From a virus: a DNA stretch of 30,581 bases. Positions 9,439 through 17,482 of the stretch are shown here, piece after piece; position 1 is the stretch's first letter; each line of letters opens with the position of its first letter. The notes beneath the pieces were generated by a model. The model did no database searches, was not told where the DNA came from, and saw only the letters and a list, made by a program, of their open reading frames with translations. The stretch spans positions 1 through 30,581 of the IMG/VR virus record IMGVR_UViG_3300005436_000029; one strand, written 5' to 3'. The position numbers and the translations under genes were made by a program.

Positions 9439-10035
9439 ATGTCTGCATACTCAGCGCTAATCTTATCAGAAGTGGGTTTACAGGCATACTACCGTATGGA
9501 TGAGACATCCGGCACTGTTGCCCATGACAGTACCAGCCATGCTTACAATGCTGCGTTAAGTGGAAGTTTCACATTGGGGCAGCCGGGAGCAATTGTTGGA
9601 GATAGCGACACTTCCATTTTGTTCGATGGTGCGACGGGGATCATTTCTCTTCCCTACACACTTAACTACACGACATTTTCGACACTCTCGCTGGAGTTCT
9701 GGACAAATGTCGCAGGTACCTGGCAATACATCGTTATCACGTGCGACGGGAGTAACATCTTTACTTACCTCAACAGTCTTCCCTACTCTGCGAGCGCTAC
9801 ATCAACCGTGGTTGTTGGAGACTTGATAGACTTTGCAGGTAGTTACGTAACCAGCAACTTAGATGAAATTGCTCTTTACAATACGCAGTTGAGTCTTCCT
9901 CAAATCCTCAACCACTATGCGACTGCTGGCTATAGCCCGTCATCTCTTACCTTCCCAGCAGTAAATCGTAGAACAGGTTTGTTCTCTGCAACGAATCGTA
10001 GAGACGGTGTCATACCAGCGACGAAGAGAAGGTGA
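9439..10035 (+). CDS. LamG/concanavalin A-like lectin-domain protein
   Basis: 198 residues, 3 bases after the spike gene. It shows the LamG/ConA-like pattern: LQAYYRMDETSGTVAHDST at the start, SILFDGATGIISLPY, LSLEFWTNV, and the closing strand NLDEIALYNTQLSLPQI followed by NHYATAG. Such domains bind carbohydrates and are common in phage fibres. The C-terminal 27 residues carry three short degenerate repeats built on NRR/KRR (NRRTGLFSATNRR, DGVIPATKRR), a basic tail that may contact another virion protein. The end overlaps a possible GTG start of the next frame, but the ATG at 10043 is a better start for that gene. The partner is presumably the preceding spike. Confidence 0.75.
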   Translation: MSAYSALILSEVGLQAYYRMDETSGTVAHDSTSHAYNAALSGSFTLGQPGAIVGDSDTSILFDGATGIISLPYTLNYTTFSTLSLEFWTNVAGTWQYIVITCDGSNIFTYLNSLPYSASATSTVVVGDLIDFAGSYVTSNLDEIALYNTQLSLPQILNHYATAGYSPSSLTFPAVNRRTGLFSATNRRDGVIPATKRR

Positions 10036-10042
10036 TGCTCAC

Positions 10043-10369
10043 ATGACTTACCAACCGTGGTATGTAACTCAAACATACCCATCCTGGACGATCCCTTTAA
10101 ATGTGGAGGGTAACGCGGATAATATATCTGGTATATCCTCCAGCGCCCTCACAATGATCTTTCACCCAACAGTTTCACCACCATCGACAGACTTCACGGG
10201 AACGGGAACGTTCGCAATTGTCACCTCTAACCCAGCAGTAGTGATGTACACTCCTTCAGCCGGAGACGTGACTAGTAAGTTTACTGGAGATCTGTTCGTC
10301 AAAGTAGTGTTTCCTAGTGGTGGAACAGCGATCTATGATCCGATTCCTTTCTCGATCACGGACATATAA
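10043..10369 (+). CDS. BppU N-terminal-like Ig-fold protein
   Basis: 108 residues from the ATG at 10043, which has GAAGGTGA eight bases before it; an in-frame GTG at 10007 would add 12 basic residues overlapping the previous gene and is less likely. The pattern YPSWTIPLNVEGNADNI, then ALTMIFHP and a final GDLFVKVVFPSGGTAIY resembles the small Ig-like domain at the N-terminus of baseplate upper proteins (BppU) and many phage fibre proteins. This resemblance is by eye. It may be an adaptor that docks the neighbouring spike and lectin proteins on the particle. Confidence 0.6.
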   Translation: MTYQPWYVTQTYPSWTIPLNVEGNADNISGISSSALTMIFHPTVSPPSTDFTGTGTFAIVTSNPAVVMYTPSAGDVTSKFTGDLFVKVVFPSGGTAIYDPIPFSITDI

Positions 10370-10378
10370 AGAGCTAAC

Positions 10379-11263
10379 ATGAACACCTACATCACGTGCT
10401 TTGACTACTTGAGAGCACCCTCTGGACAAGAAACAGCCTCCCTACTTGGCAACATCGGGCATCTAAGCTCCTCAGTGTCAACGGGTGCAACGTCTCTACC
10501 AACCGCTACCCTTACTGTGGCTCTGAACGTCTACGACCAGGTGTACATCTTCGATGGTACAAATAGCGAAGTAGCCATTGTGTCCTTTGTAGCTACCGTT
10601 GGCTCCACGCGTGTCTCCGTGCAACCGCTTCAATTCAACCACAATGCCGGGGCGCCTTACTGTAGCGATGGCGCGAATGGGAGTTTAGCCAGTGCTATTT
10701 TGCAAGCATCCCAGAGAGTTGAGACATTCTGCCAGCAAGCGCTCTTGCAAACTACTTACGCAGGCGAGCAATCTCCGTTGAGAACCCTCTCAGCGAATAT
10801 CACGAGCGATGGATACTTGCATTTCCGTACCAGGCATTTCCCGATACAGAGTGTAAGCGCTCTGGCACTGGTACTAGACTCGGTGACAACGCTTACCTTA
10901 GACCCAACGCAATGCGTCTTCAACTCTAGAGCGATGTCGGTTGACGTCCCGATCGTGAGTACCCTGAGCAGTACCACTCAACTGCTGTCCGCGTTCCCTC
11001 CTTTGACTCAACTCGATCCGGGTTGGTTGCAGTATAGCTACGTAGCTGGTTATGCCTATACATCCTTACCTGCTGACATCCAGAGAGCCTGCGTACTATT
11101 CACATCTGAGATCTTGTCAGACAGGTTCAATCCCATGGGTGCAGTAGTTGAGAGTATGGGGAAACGTCACATCTCGCAATATGCTAGAGGTCGCACCACA
11201 CTAGAAAGTCCAGCGCAGATTCGCGCTTACGAACTGCTAACTCCTTACAGGAGGTTGGCATAA
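10379..11263 (+). CDS. Head-tail adaptor (gp6/connector-like)
   Basis: 294 residues. The second half has the usual helical connector pattern: LASAILQASQRVETFCQQ, a beta insertion (LHFRTRHFPIQSVSAL), then GWLQYSYVAGYAYTSLPADIQRACVLFTSEIL and a C-terminal helix ending LLTPYRRLA. The family forms a ring under the portal that extends the DNA channel. The first 95 residues are a Thr/Val-rich beta domain not usually present in the shortest members. The stop shares one base with the next start. Order (adaptor, closure, gp10-like, terminator, tube) is the classical siphovirus neck order. Confidence 0.78.
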   Translation: MNTYITCFDYLRAPSGQETASLLGNIGHLSSSVSTGATSLPTATLTVALNVYDQVYIFDGTNSEVAIVSFVATVGSTRVSVQPLQFNHNAGAPYCSDGANGSLASAILQASQRVETFCQQALLQTTYAGEQSPLRTLSANITSDGYLHFRTRHFPIQSVSALALVLDSVTTLTLDPTQCVFNSRAMSVDVPIVSTLSSTTQLLSAFPPLTQLDPGWLQYSYVAGYAYTSLPADIQRACVLFTSEILSDRFNPMGAVVESMGKRHISQYARGRTTLESPAQIRAYELLTPYRRLA

Positions 11264-11583
11264 TGTCTCAGGTTATACGCGTCAACGTCTCTCGCAGGAC
11301 CACTTCTGTTGCTAGCAACGTCACATTGCAGCTCGATGTGATGAATCCGCATCTAGCCAGAGACTACGACGGCAATCACCCATTTGACCTCTTTGATGCC
11401 TACATTTACTACTTGCCACCAACGACAACTATTCTGCGTGGAGACATCTTCACCGATATCACAAACAACTCTCCATCAACTGGCGCACTGGCGCAATACC
11501 TTGTCGTTGGCCGTCCAGAGCCTTTTCCTGATGGGCATGTAGAGTGTGTGGTCAACCAATACGTCGGAGTCAACAACTCATGA
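11263..11583 (+). CDS. Probable head closure (stopper) protein
   Basis: 106 residues of mainly beta character, with RRTTSVASNVTLQL, AYIYYLPPTTTILRGDIFTD and GRPEPFPDGHVECVV. The size, the mid-protein turn before RGD and the position right after the adaptor fit head closure proteins of the gp16/gp7 type, which seal the head after packaging. No catalytic residues are expected. Start overlaps the adaptor stop (TAATG) and the stop overlaps the next start (ATGA), so translation is coupled. The assignment is by position more than by motif. Confidence 0.6.
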   Translation: MSQVIRVNVSRRTTSVASNVTLQLDVMNPHLARDYDGNHPFDLFDAYIYYLPPTTTILRGDIFTDITNNSPSTGALAQYLVVGRPEPFPDGHVECVVNQYVGVNNS

Positions 11584-12002
11584 GTATAGATTTTTCCGCA
11601 GAGTTTGACTCCGAAAGCAAAGCGCTACTCGGCAAGTTTGCTAACCTCGGCGCTCACCTTGCAGAAGCAGCCGCATGGAGAGGAGAGGTACAGAGCTTTG
11701 GTTCAGATCTTGCTCAAGCCATACAAAGTACAGCCTCAAGTGCATTCACAAATGGTACTGGCGAACTCGCAGGCAGCTTTGAAGTCACTATGACAGGTAC
11801 GGGCGCTGAGATTGGGTCAAATATCCCATGGGCAAGACGTAGAGAGTTCGGCTTTTCGGGTATGACTGACTCTTTGGGTAGGTTTTATCCGAACGATCCA
11901 GGCAAATTCTATGTTGCAGGCGCACTGTCACAGTTATCACCAGAGATACCAGGACGATTTACGAGCGCAATCGGATCTAGTATCGCGGAAGCATTGGGGT
12001 GA
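11580..12002 (+). CDS. HK97 gp10-like minor tail/neck protein
   Basis: 140 residues from the ATG at 11580, which overlaps the preceding stop by four bases (ATGA); an upstream in-frame GTG at 11544 would add 12 residues inside the previous gene. Key pattern: an N-terminal helix pair (LLGKFANLGAHLAEAAAW), a central strand pair (GSFEVTMTGTGAEIGSNIPWARRREFG) and a glycine-rich end (RFTSAIGSS). The IPWARRREFG stretch corresponds to the conserved core of the HK97 gp10-like family, which helps join the tail to the neck. Confidence 0.72.
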   Translation: MSIDFSAEFDSESKALLGKFANLGAHLAEAAAWRGEVQSFGSDLAQAIQSTASSAFTNGTGELAGSFEVTMTGTGAEIGSNIPWARRREFGFSGMTDSLGRFYPNDPGKFYVAGALSQLSPEIPGRFTSAIGSSIAEALG

Positions 12003-12008
12003 TGGTAG

Positions 12009-12488
12009 ATGGCATTACCTAACACACTGGCTGTTATGCAGCAGATCCAGTCGCTCATCAATGCGCAAACCAATGCTGCCGGGTATAAAACAGTCGCATT
12101 GGAAGCAATCAAAGACTGGCGTGGACTCGATCCCATTTGTGAGATTGCCTTCGTCGGCGACGACAGTAACCACTTCGCTCACGGGGGCAAGATCGAAGAC
12201 GTACAGCGTTTTCGGATTGCAACTGGTGTCCTCTTTGCAGATGACTCTGATCCTACTGTAACTCCTCTCTCAGTTATCACCACGCTTACTGCTATACGAG
12301 ATGTCGTTGTACCTCTCTTCCAACAAAAAGCCTACTTGGGCGGTCTCACTGGCGTGCAGGATAGCAGAGTTAGGGAGGGATCGTTCAGGATAGGCTTTCT
12401 CACAGTTTCAGGGCAAGACTATCTTGTCCATACTTTTGAGGTTGAGGTTAGGTCTATGTACAACATCGTAGTGCCTGACGGAGGCTAA
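12009..12488 (+). CDS. Probable tail terminator/completion protein
   Basis: 159 residues. An N-terminal helix (LAVMQQIQSLINAQTNAA) is followed by a beta-sheet region (FRIATGVLFADDSD) and a helix (TTLTAIRDVVVPLFQQKA), then strands ending VHTFEVEVRSMY. This helix-sheet-helix layout and the position before the tube gene fit proteins that cap the tail tube and join it to the head. The motif is weak, so the call is mostly contextual. The ribosome-binding site is poor (GATGGTAG), so it may be coupled to the previous gene. Confidence 0.6.
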   Translation: MALPNTLAVMQQIQSLINAQTNAAGYKTVALEAIKDWRGLDPICEIAFVGDDSNHFAHGGKIEDVQRFRIATGVLFADDSDPTVTPLSVITTLTAIRDVVVPLFQQKAYLGGLTGVQDSRVREGSFRIGFLTVSGQDYLVHTFEVEVRSMYNIVVPDGG

Positions 12489-12489
12489 C

Positions 12490-12702
12490 TTGAATACTCG
12501 CACTTATCACATGTACTTTTCTGGAGCTATCCCTGGTGTGCCTGGACCTAATCGTGGTCTTTGGCCTGGTGGACAATCTGTCGTCGTAGACGAAGACACC
12601 AACCAAGCAATAGCAACCTATCCCATTGGCAAACCACTTGATGCCGAACCTGCTGTTGAGGTAGTAGAAGCTCAAGTAGAACACATAGAGGAGGCTGAAT
12701 AA
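12490..12702 (+). CDS. Small hypothetical protein in tail operon
   Basis: 70 residues beginning with TTG at 12490, five bases after GGAGG; an ATG at 12511 would lack a good site. The N-terminus reads HMYFSGAIPGVPGPNRGLW (a Gly/Pro-rich short segment) and the C-terminal 25 residues are acidic and helical (EVVEAQVEHIEEAE). The function is unknown. Lying between tail terminator and tube genes with 1 and 3 base gaps, it belongs to the structural operon. The unusual start makes its expression slightly uncertain. Confidence 0.5.
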   Translation: MNTRTYHMYFSGAIPGVPGPNRGLWPGGQSVVVDEDTNQAIATYPIGKPLDAEPAVEVVEAQVEHIEEAE

Positions 12703-12705
12703 GCT

Positions 12706-14346
12706 ATGCCTTCAACAGGTTTAGGTAGTATAGGGCTTGCTTTTGAACCTACTACTATCAATCCAGGAGAGCAAGTAGATAACAACGGCTCTCCAATCTT
12801 GACCCTCCAAGCGGTAGCGGCAACGCTCTCAGCTACAAACCAACCAACTGGCTCTACTGGTATGCGTTGCCATGTGTACGTCTACGGTAACACAGCGTCA
12901 GGCACAGTTACTATTGCTGGTACGGATATCAATGGTAACTCCATCACGGAGACTTCGCCAACGATTCCAATCTTTGATAACACGCTACAGTCAAACGAGG
13001 TAGCCAGGAACGAGTATGTCACCACGAACGTGTACGGTACAATCAGCGCATCCGGCATCACAACAACTGGTTTGACCAACGGCACATTCAAGATTGGTGG
13101 CATTCCTGGAGCCAAATCATTAGCACCCGGCATTGCAAAGATCGATGGTAAGTACGATATGTACTCACCAGATGAACATCGAGCCATCGGTGATCGCCAT
13201 ACGCACAAGGTACAGACCATTAAAAGTGTCGATGTCGAACTCACCACGACTTTGTACCCGAATTCGGCCTTGTGGGTGCCTTATGGCATTCTGAGTAATA
13301 CGCTCTCGACATCTATTACGACATCTCCTGGTTCTCCGACATCGCTGCTCTCTTCTACAGCAGTGTCCGGCTCTCCTCTGTCTTTGACCACACAACCAAC
13401 GGCTCCTGGTATGCACCTCATACTAGCGTTAACTGGTACGAGCGTTGCAGGCAACTTTGTGATTACTGGCACAGATGCCGCTGGAGAAGCCCTAGTTGAG
13501 ACCGTCTATGGCTCAGGTACTAACCCAACTGTGTACACCGTTAACAGGTTTGCAAGCGTCGGCTCTGGCGGCATTGTCGTGACTGGCTTTACATCGGGTA
13601 GCGTTACGGTCACGGGCGTGTATGGTTGGAACAGATCTTGGCTGCCATCGATTACGAATCCACCCTATACGAACACCCTTGAGTGGTTCACCGGTTCAGC
13701 TTCTTGGACTGTGCCAGGTGTGGCTTGGTCAGAACTCGACTTGAAGTACGACGTCAAAAAAGAACTCTCCGTCGCTATGAAGGGCATGGGACAGGATCAG
13801 TTGCCAATCGGCAGCCAGCTCACTACTCCCATGACTGCATCTAGAGTGAGTGCGCTTGCACAGCCGGTAGACACACCAGTCGCTGGTTGGCAGTGCAACG
13901 TGTACTTTGATCCACTATCTGGCACTCCAGGTACGACACAGTACGCCTACTTGATGGATGGTGGAATCAAGATTACGTATCCACTAGAAACAGTTCACAC
14001 TCTCTATAACAAGCAAGTCTACACAGTCTTGGGTAGGGCAAAGTATGACGTTGCTGTCGATGGCAAGATCGTCTTCGTCGATGTCGTCCAGTACGAAAAG
14101 TTCCGCTCGGATGTCAAGCAATACCTCGTATTCAAGTTCTATGGCAAGAACACAGGAGCGGGCAACATCTTTGAGGTCGATGTCACCATACCATTCAAGT
14201 TCACCAAATTTGTTGAGACATCCACACCTACGGACAAGTACCCTATGGGTGAGTTCTCTGGCATTGGTGAGTACGATCCAGCCATTGGCGCCTCCTACAA
14301 AATCAGTTGGCTCAACTCCGGTTGGAACCCAAGCTTCACAAGTTAA
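12706..14346 (+). CDS. Major tail tube protein with duplicated beta domain
   Basis: 546 residues. The C-terminal 240 residues (from about residue 310) are the likely tube core: SWTVPGVAWSELDLKYDVKKE, GGIKITYPLETVHTLYNKQVY and VDVTIPFKFTKFVETSTPTDKYP. Residues 30-133 and 223-306 are two related beta domains; compare VTIAGTDINGNSITET with FVITGTDAAGEALVET, then SGITTTGLTNGTFKI with GGIVVTGFTSGSVTV. Between them lies a short core-like strand region (DGKYDMYSPDEHRAIGDRH). Extra sandwich domains projecting from the tube surface are known in siphophages. The assignment rests on position before the chaperone and tape-measure genes and on the core pattern. Confidence 0.7.
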   Translation: MPSTGLGSIGLAFEPTTINPGEQVDNNGSPILTLQAVAATLSATNQPTGSTGMRCHVYVYGNTASGTVTIAGTDINGNSITETSPTIPIFDNTLQSNEVARNEYVTTNVYGTISASGITTTGLTNGTFKIGGIPGAKSLAPGIAKIDGKYDMYSPDEHRAIGDRHTHKVQTIKSVDVELTTTLYPNSALWVPYGILSNTLSTSITTSPGSPTSLLSSTAVSGSPLSLTTQPTAPGMHLILALTGTSVAGNFVITGTDAAGEALVETVYGSGTNPTVYTVNRFASVGSGGIVVTGFTSGSVTVTGVYGWNRSWLPSITNPPYTNTLEWFTGSASWTVPGVAWSELDLKYDVKKELSVAMKGMGQDQLPIGSQLTTPMTASRVSALAQPVDTPVAGWQCNVYFDPLSGTPGTTQYAYLMDGGIKITYPLETVHTLYNKQVYTVLGRAKYDVAVDGKIVFVDVVQYEKFRSDVKQYLVFKFYGKNTGAGNIFEVDVTIPFKFTKFVETSTPTDKYPMGEFSGIGEYDPAIGASYKISWLNSGWNPSFTS

Positions 14347-14464
14347 GCTCAACAATCTATACGGTTGATTTTACGTTCAAAAAGCTTTGAGTCATAAATT
14401 AGACTCTACAGCGCTAAAAGCACGTATATCAACCGTATAACCGTATTAATGCAAGGATTAAACC
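14347..14464 (+). repeat. Intergenic gap with 12-bp inverted repeat
   Basis: The 118-base gap is the largest in the late operon and no gene is seen. It holds TATACGGTTGAT (14358-14369) and its exact complement ATCAACCGTATA (14428-14439), 58 bases apart. The right arm is followed at once by a second AACCGTAT (14439-14446). Inside lies a smaller dyad GAGTC/GACTC around 14389-14406. The same 12-mer recurs at 22258-22269 in the lysogeny region, which points to a protein-binding site shared by both places. A convincing -35/-10 pair is not visible here. A small terminal-inverted-repeat element is an alternative reading. Confidence 0.7.
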
Positions 14465-14824
14465 ATGGGTGCTTTTAGAAAAGCAGACGAGATTACTGTC
14501 TCTGGTAAGCCTGGTTGGGAGCCTGGAGAGTACATCAAAATTAAGGGTGTAATGACCGTTGGAGACCAGAGAAAGATCGCTGCTCTCCAGGCTGGTGGCA
14601 CTGTGGATGTGGATCTAGTTGCTATGCTGGACTGCATGGTTATTGAGTGGAACCTCTTTGGAGACCACGGGCCAGAACCACTCAACCGCTACAATATCGA
14701 ACGCCTCCCTACCTACTATTCAGATCCAGTTGCAGAAGAGGTTATGAAAGTCGTCAACAAGGGGAAACTTGCTGACCCTTTAGCTTCTATGAACGGTGTA
14801 AAGACTCCTTCCTTGGCAATGTAA
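14465..14824 (+). CDS. Tail assembly chaperone, short form (gpG-like)
   Basis: 119 residues. It begins with a beta region (FRKADEITVSGKPGWEPGEYIKI) and continues into a helical part (AEEVMKVVNKGKLADPL). Size, place between tube and tape-measure genes, and the -1 frame extension after a slippery heptamer at 14776 identify it as the gpG-type chaperone that binds the tape measure during tail assembly. The unshifted product ends at 14824 in KTPSLAM. The ribosome-binding site is AAGGA, eight bases before the ATG. Confidence 0.85.
   Translation: MGAFRKADEITVSGKPGWEPGEYIKIKGVMTVGDQRKIAALQAGGTVDVDLVAMLDCMVIEWNLFGDHGPEPLNRYNIERLPTYYSDPVAEEVMKVVNKGKLADPLASMNGVKTPSLAM
14776..14782 (+). promoter_or_regulatory. 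Programmed -1 ribosomal frameshift site (C CCT TTA)
   Basis: The heptamer CCCTTTA is in exact X XXY YYZ phase with the chaperone frame (codons CCT at 14777, TTA at 14780). The -1 frame has a TGA at 14773-14775 and is then open to 15024, while the 0 frame stops at 14822-14824, so the shift must occur in this short window. It is the only heptamer in the window that fits the rule. Downstream RNA structure could not be verified by eye. Confidence 0.85.
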
Positions 14825-15024
14825 AAAACAATGCTGACGTGCCTCCTGAAATTGTAGAGCAAGAAATGCTTAAAGTGTTTGGTGGTTGGCTGTCCTATCT
14901 TGAAGTCCCTCTCGACATCCTCGAAAAACATCAACTGGTCTACCTCTCAAGACTAGACGCTGAAAAGACTCAACAAGAAGAGGTTGAGCGTCAACAACGC
15001 CTGCAAGCATTAACCGCTCCCTGA
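14776..15024 (+). CDS. Tail assembly chaperone, frameshift extension (gpT-like)
   Basis: Read in the -1 frame from the slippery site. The predicted fusion joins the first 106 residues of the chaperone to 80 residues of this frame, giving 186 residues. The extension reads SFYERCKDSFLGNVKNNADV, then a helical part (EQEMLKVFGGWLSYLEVPLDI) and a charged coiled helix ending in LQALTAP. In lambda the G-GT pair works the same way: the T part recruits the tube protein while G coats the tape measure. A GTG at 14839 could be read as an independent start but has no suitable ribosome-binding site. Confidence 0.82.
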   Translation, partial: PFSFYERCKDSFLGNVKNNADVPPEIVEQEMLKVFGGWLSYLEVPLDILEKHQLVYLSRLDAEKTQQEEVERQQRLQALTAP

Positions 15025-15034
15025 GAAAGATGAA

Positions 15035-17482
15035 ATGGCTGGAGAATATAACCTTAGCGTTATCCTAAGTGCCAGAAACCAAGCTGCTGGCGTCCTTTCT
15101 GGGTTCGCAAGCCAACTTGGTGGAGTAGGTACGGGTCTATTAGCCGTTGCTGGGATTGCCGTTGGTGTAGGAGCTGCTTCCATTAAGATGGCCGGAGACT
15201 TCCAGCAGGGAGTCACCCAACTTGTTACTGGCGCTGGAGAGTCTACCAAGAATATCGGCATGATTAAGCAAGGACTGCTTGATATGTCCGTACAAACAGC
15301 TACCTCGACAACCGCTCTGACAAATGGTCTCTATATGATCGAGTCTGCTGGTTATCACGGCGCAGCAGGTCTCCAAGTCTTACAAGCAGCCGCGATGGGT
15401 GCCAAAGTTGGAAACGCTGACCTGGCTACGGTAGCAGATGGCCTGACAACTGCGATGACCGATTATAACATCCCAACCAGCAAGGCTGTCGATGTTACCA
15501 ACTTGTTAGTAGCCACTGTGGCCAACGGCAAGACTCACATGCAGGATCTTGCCTCATCCCTCTCTGTGATCTTACCAACTGCTGCTGCATCTGGCGTGGG
15601 TCTCAATCAGGTCGCTGGTGCTATGGCGACCATGACGGGAGAGGGTATCTCTGCACGACAAGCTGCGCAAAGTCTTCGCATGACTATCATGGCGCTGGAT
15701 GCGCCATCTGCTTCCGCTCAAAAAGAGTTCAAACTCATGGGGCTGTCATCTTCCGAAGTAGCCTCCAGGATGAAAACAGATCTCCCTGGAGCACTCAAAG
15801 AGATTACCGACGCGGTTGGCAAGAAGTTCCCTGAAGGATCTGCCGGATATATGGCAGCGCTTAAAGCAATGCTTGGTGGGAACAACCAGATGCAAGGCGT
15901 GTTGGACCTGACCGGTGCGCATATGGCAACGTTCAAGGGCAACGTAGCTGGCATTGCCAATGCTGTGAGTGGTGCCCACGGTCAAATCAACGGATGGGCA
16001 TTAGCGCAGCAAGACTTCAACTTCAAGCTACAGCAGGCGCAGATGGCCGCTAACAAGTTGATGATCGAGTTGGGTACAGCTCTCATACCAGTGGTGCTCA
16101 ATCTGATGAATGGCATACAAAACGTCATTTCGACAGGCCAGCGCTTCATCAGTTGGCTATCTGGTTCCAGTGCCGGTGCGACCGCGACGAAGATCGCCCT
16201 GGTCGTCTTAGGTGGAGCTATATTAGGTTTCGCTGCTGCGGCAATACCAGCGCTAGTTGCGGGCTTCGTTGCCTGGGCTGCGGCTGCATGGACTGCCGCC
16301 GCAGGTACCATAGCTGCGACCTGGCCGTTCATCCTCATCGGTGCAGTCATTGCCCTGGTAGTAGTTGGGATCGTACTCGCCATCCAGCACTGGGGTCAGA
16401 TCATGGCCTGGCTACGTGGAGTTTGGACAGCCTTCACTAGCTGGTTTGGTGGAATCATGTCCAACATTGGATCGTTCTTCCACAATGTTTGGAACGGCAT
16501 CTCTACCTTCTTTGTCAACGTGTGGAATGGGATCGTTAACTTCGCGAGGGCAGCACTAAACAACTTCTTGAATGCCTTCACTGCACCATTCAGAGCTATC
16601 GGCGCACTGTTCATTTGGCTCTATAACCACAACTACTACTTCAAGGCGTTGGTGGACACCATTCGCATCGTAACGCAAGCCGTACTGTCCTGGCTGCAAA
16701 ACGCTTGGCAAGCAACCGTCAACTGGATAGTCAACGCGTGGAATTGGCTGAAAGGCACTGCCACATCCGTGTTTAACGCAGTGAAGGACGCGATTATGGG
16801 TCCAGTCAACTGGGTCGTTGGCTGGCTGACTGCCTTGTGGAATGCAGAGGTACTCGGAATACAAATCATTTGGAACAAGCTGTCAGGCTTTGCACAAAAC
16901 GCGTGGAACGCCGTTGTCAATGTCTTCCGATCCGTTTGGGGACCGATTGGTAGTGCGCTATCTGGCCTGTGGAATAACATCTCAAACTGGTTCAGCAATC
17001 TAGCGTCACAAGCTTTGCAATGGGGTAAGAATCTCATCCAAGGGTTCATTAATGGTATCACTAGCATGATCGGCGGCGTCATTAATGCAGCCCAGGGTAT
17101 TGCGAATGGAGTCAAGAACATTCTAGGCTTCCACTCGCCAGCGAAAGAAGGTCCTGGTAAGGACGCAGATACGTGGTCTCCTAACTTCGTGAAGATGTAC
17201 GCAGCAGGCATCCTAGCTGGTATACCAGCGGTCAAAAACGCGGTCAATCAACTTGCAGGCACACTCCAGCCAGGCGTCAACATAGGCATTGGCAGTGCTG
17301 GAGCAGCATCACGTTTGGGTACCTCTAGCGGACAGGTCATCAATGCGCCAATCAACCTCACAGTAAATGGCTCTGTTGTAGATCACACCAAGCTCCTCAA
17401 AGACCTACAAGTACAGCAGGACAAGCAATTCCGGCAGCAAGGCATCCACGTAGCTATTCGTAGCGGAGGGAAGACAGCGTAA
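15035..17482 (+). CDS. Tape measure protein
   Basis: 815 residues, the longest gene of the window. Residues 1-330 have the TP901-like tape-measure pattern (GDFQQGVTQLVTGAG, MIESAGYHGAAGLQVLQAA, GMIKQGLLDMSVQTATS, ALKAMLGGNNQMQGVL). Residues about 383-452 are three hydrophobic segments that may enter the host membrane during injection. Residues 455-660 are rich in Trp-Asn repeats (VWNGISTFFVNVWNGI and similar). The end has HSPAKEGPGKDADTW, a conserved feature of many tape measures. At about 0.15 nm per residue the length would fit a tail near 120 nm, a family rule of thumb. No peptidase or transglycosylase motif was recognised. Confidence 0.93.
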   Translation: MAGEYNLSVILSARNQAAGVLSGFASQLGGVGTGLLAVAGIAVGVGAASIKMAGDFQQGVTQLVTGAGESTKNIGMIKQGLLDMSVQTATSTTALTNGLYMIESAGYHGAAGLQVLQAAAMGAKVGNADLATVADGLTTAMTDYNIPTSKAVDVTNLLVATVANGKTHMQDLASSLSVILPTAAASGVGLNQVAGAMATMTGEGISARQAAQSLRMTIMALDAPSASAQKEFKLMGLSSSEVASRMKTDLPGALKEITDAVGKKFPEGSAGYMAALKAMLGGNNQMQGVLDLTGAHMATFKGNVAGIANAVSGAHGQINGWALAQQDFNFKLQQAQMAANKLMIELGTALIPVVLNLMNGIQNVISTGQRFISWLSGSSAGATATKIALVVLGGAILGFAAAAIPALVAGFVAWAAAAWTAAAGTIAATWPFILIGAVIALVVVGIVLAIQHWGQIMAWLRGVWTAFTSWFGGIMSNIGSFFHNVWNGISTFFVNVWNGIVNFARAALNNFLNAFTAPFRAIGALFIWLYNHNYYFKALVDTIRIVTQAVLSWLQNAWQATVNWIVNAWNWLKGTATSVFNAVKDAIMGPVNWVVGWLTALWNAEVLGIQIIWNKLSGFAQNAWNAVVNVFRSVWGPIGSALSGLWNNISNWFSNLASQALQWGKNLIQGFINGITSMIGGVINAAQGIANGVKNILGFHSPAKEGPGKDADTWSPNFVKMYAAGILAGIPAVKNAVNQLAGTLQPGVNIGIGSAGAASRLGTSSGQVINAPINLTVNGSVVDHTKLLKDLQVQQDKQFRQQGIHVAIRSGGKTA

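Noticed and set aside
14823-14829. AAAAAAC run after the chaperone stop as the slippery site
   Set aside because: It lies beyond the 0-frame stop and is in phase with the -1 frame, so it could not give the observed fusion. A GGGAAAC at 14762-14768 is also out of phase and would run into a TGA at 14773.
15982-16383. Minus-strand frame of 133 codons within the tape measure gene
   Set aside because: Opposite strand of an Ala/Val-rich coding region; composition reflects the tape measure and there is no start signal.
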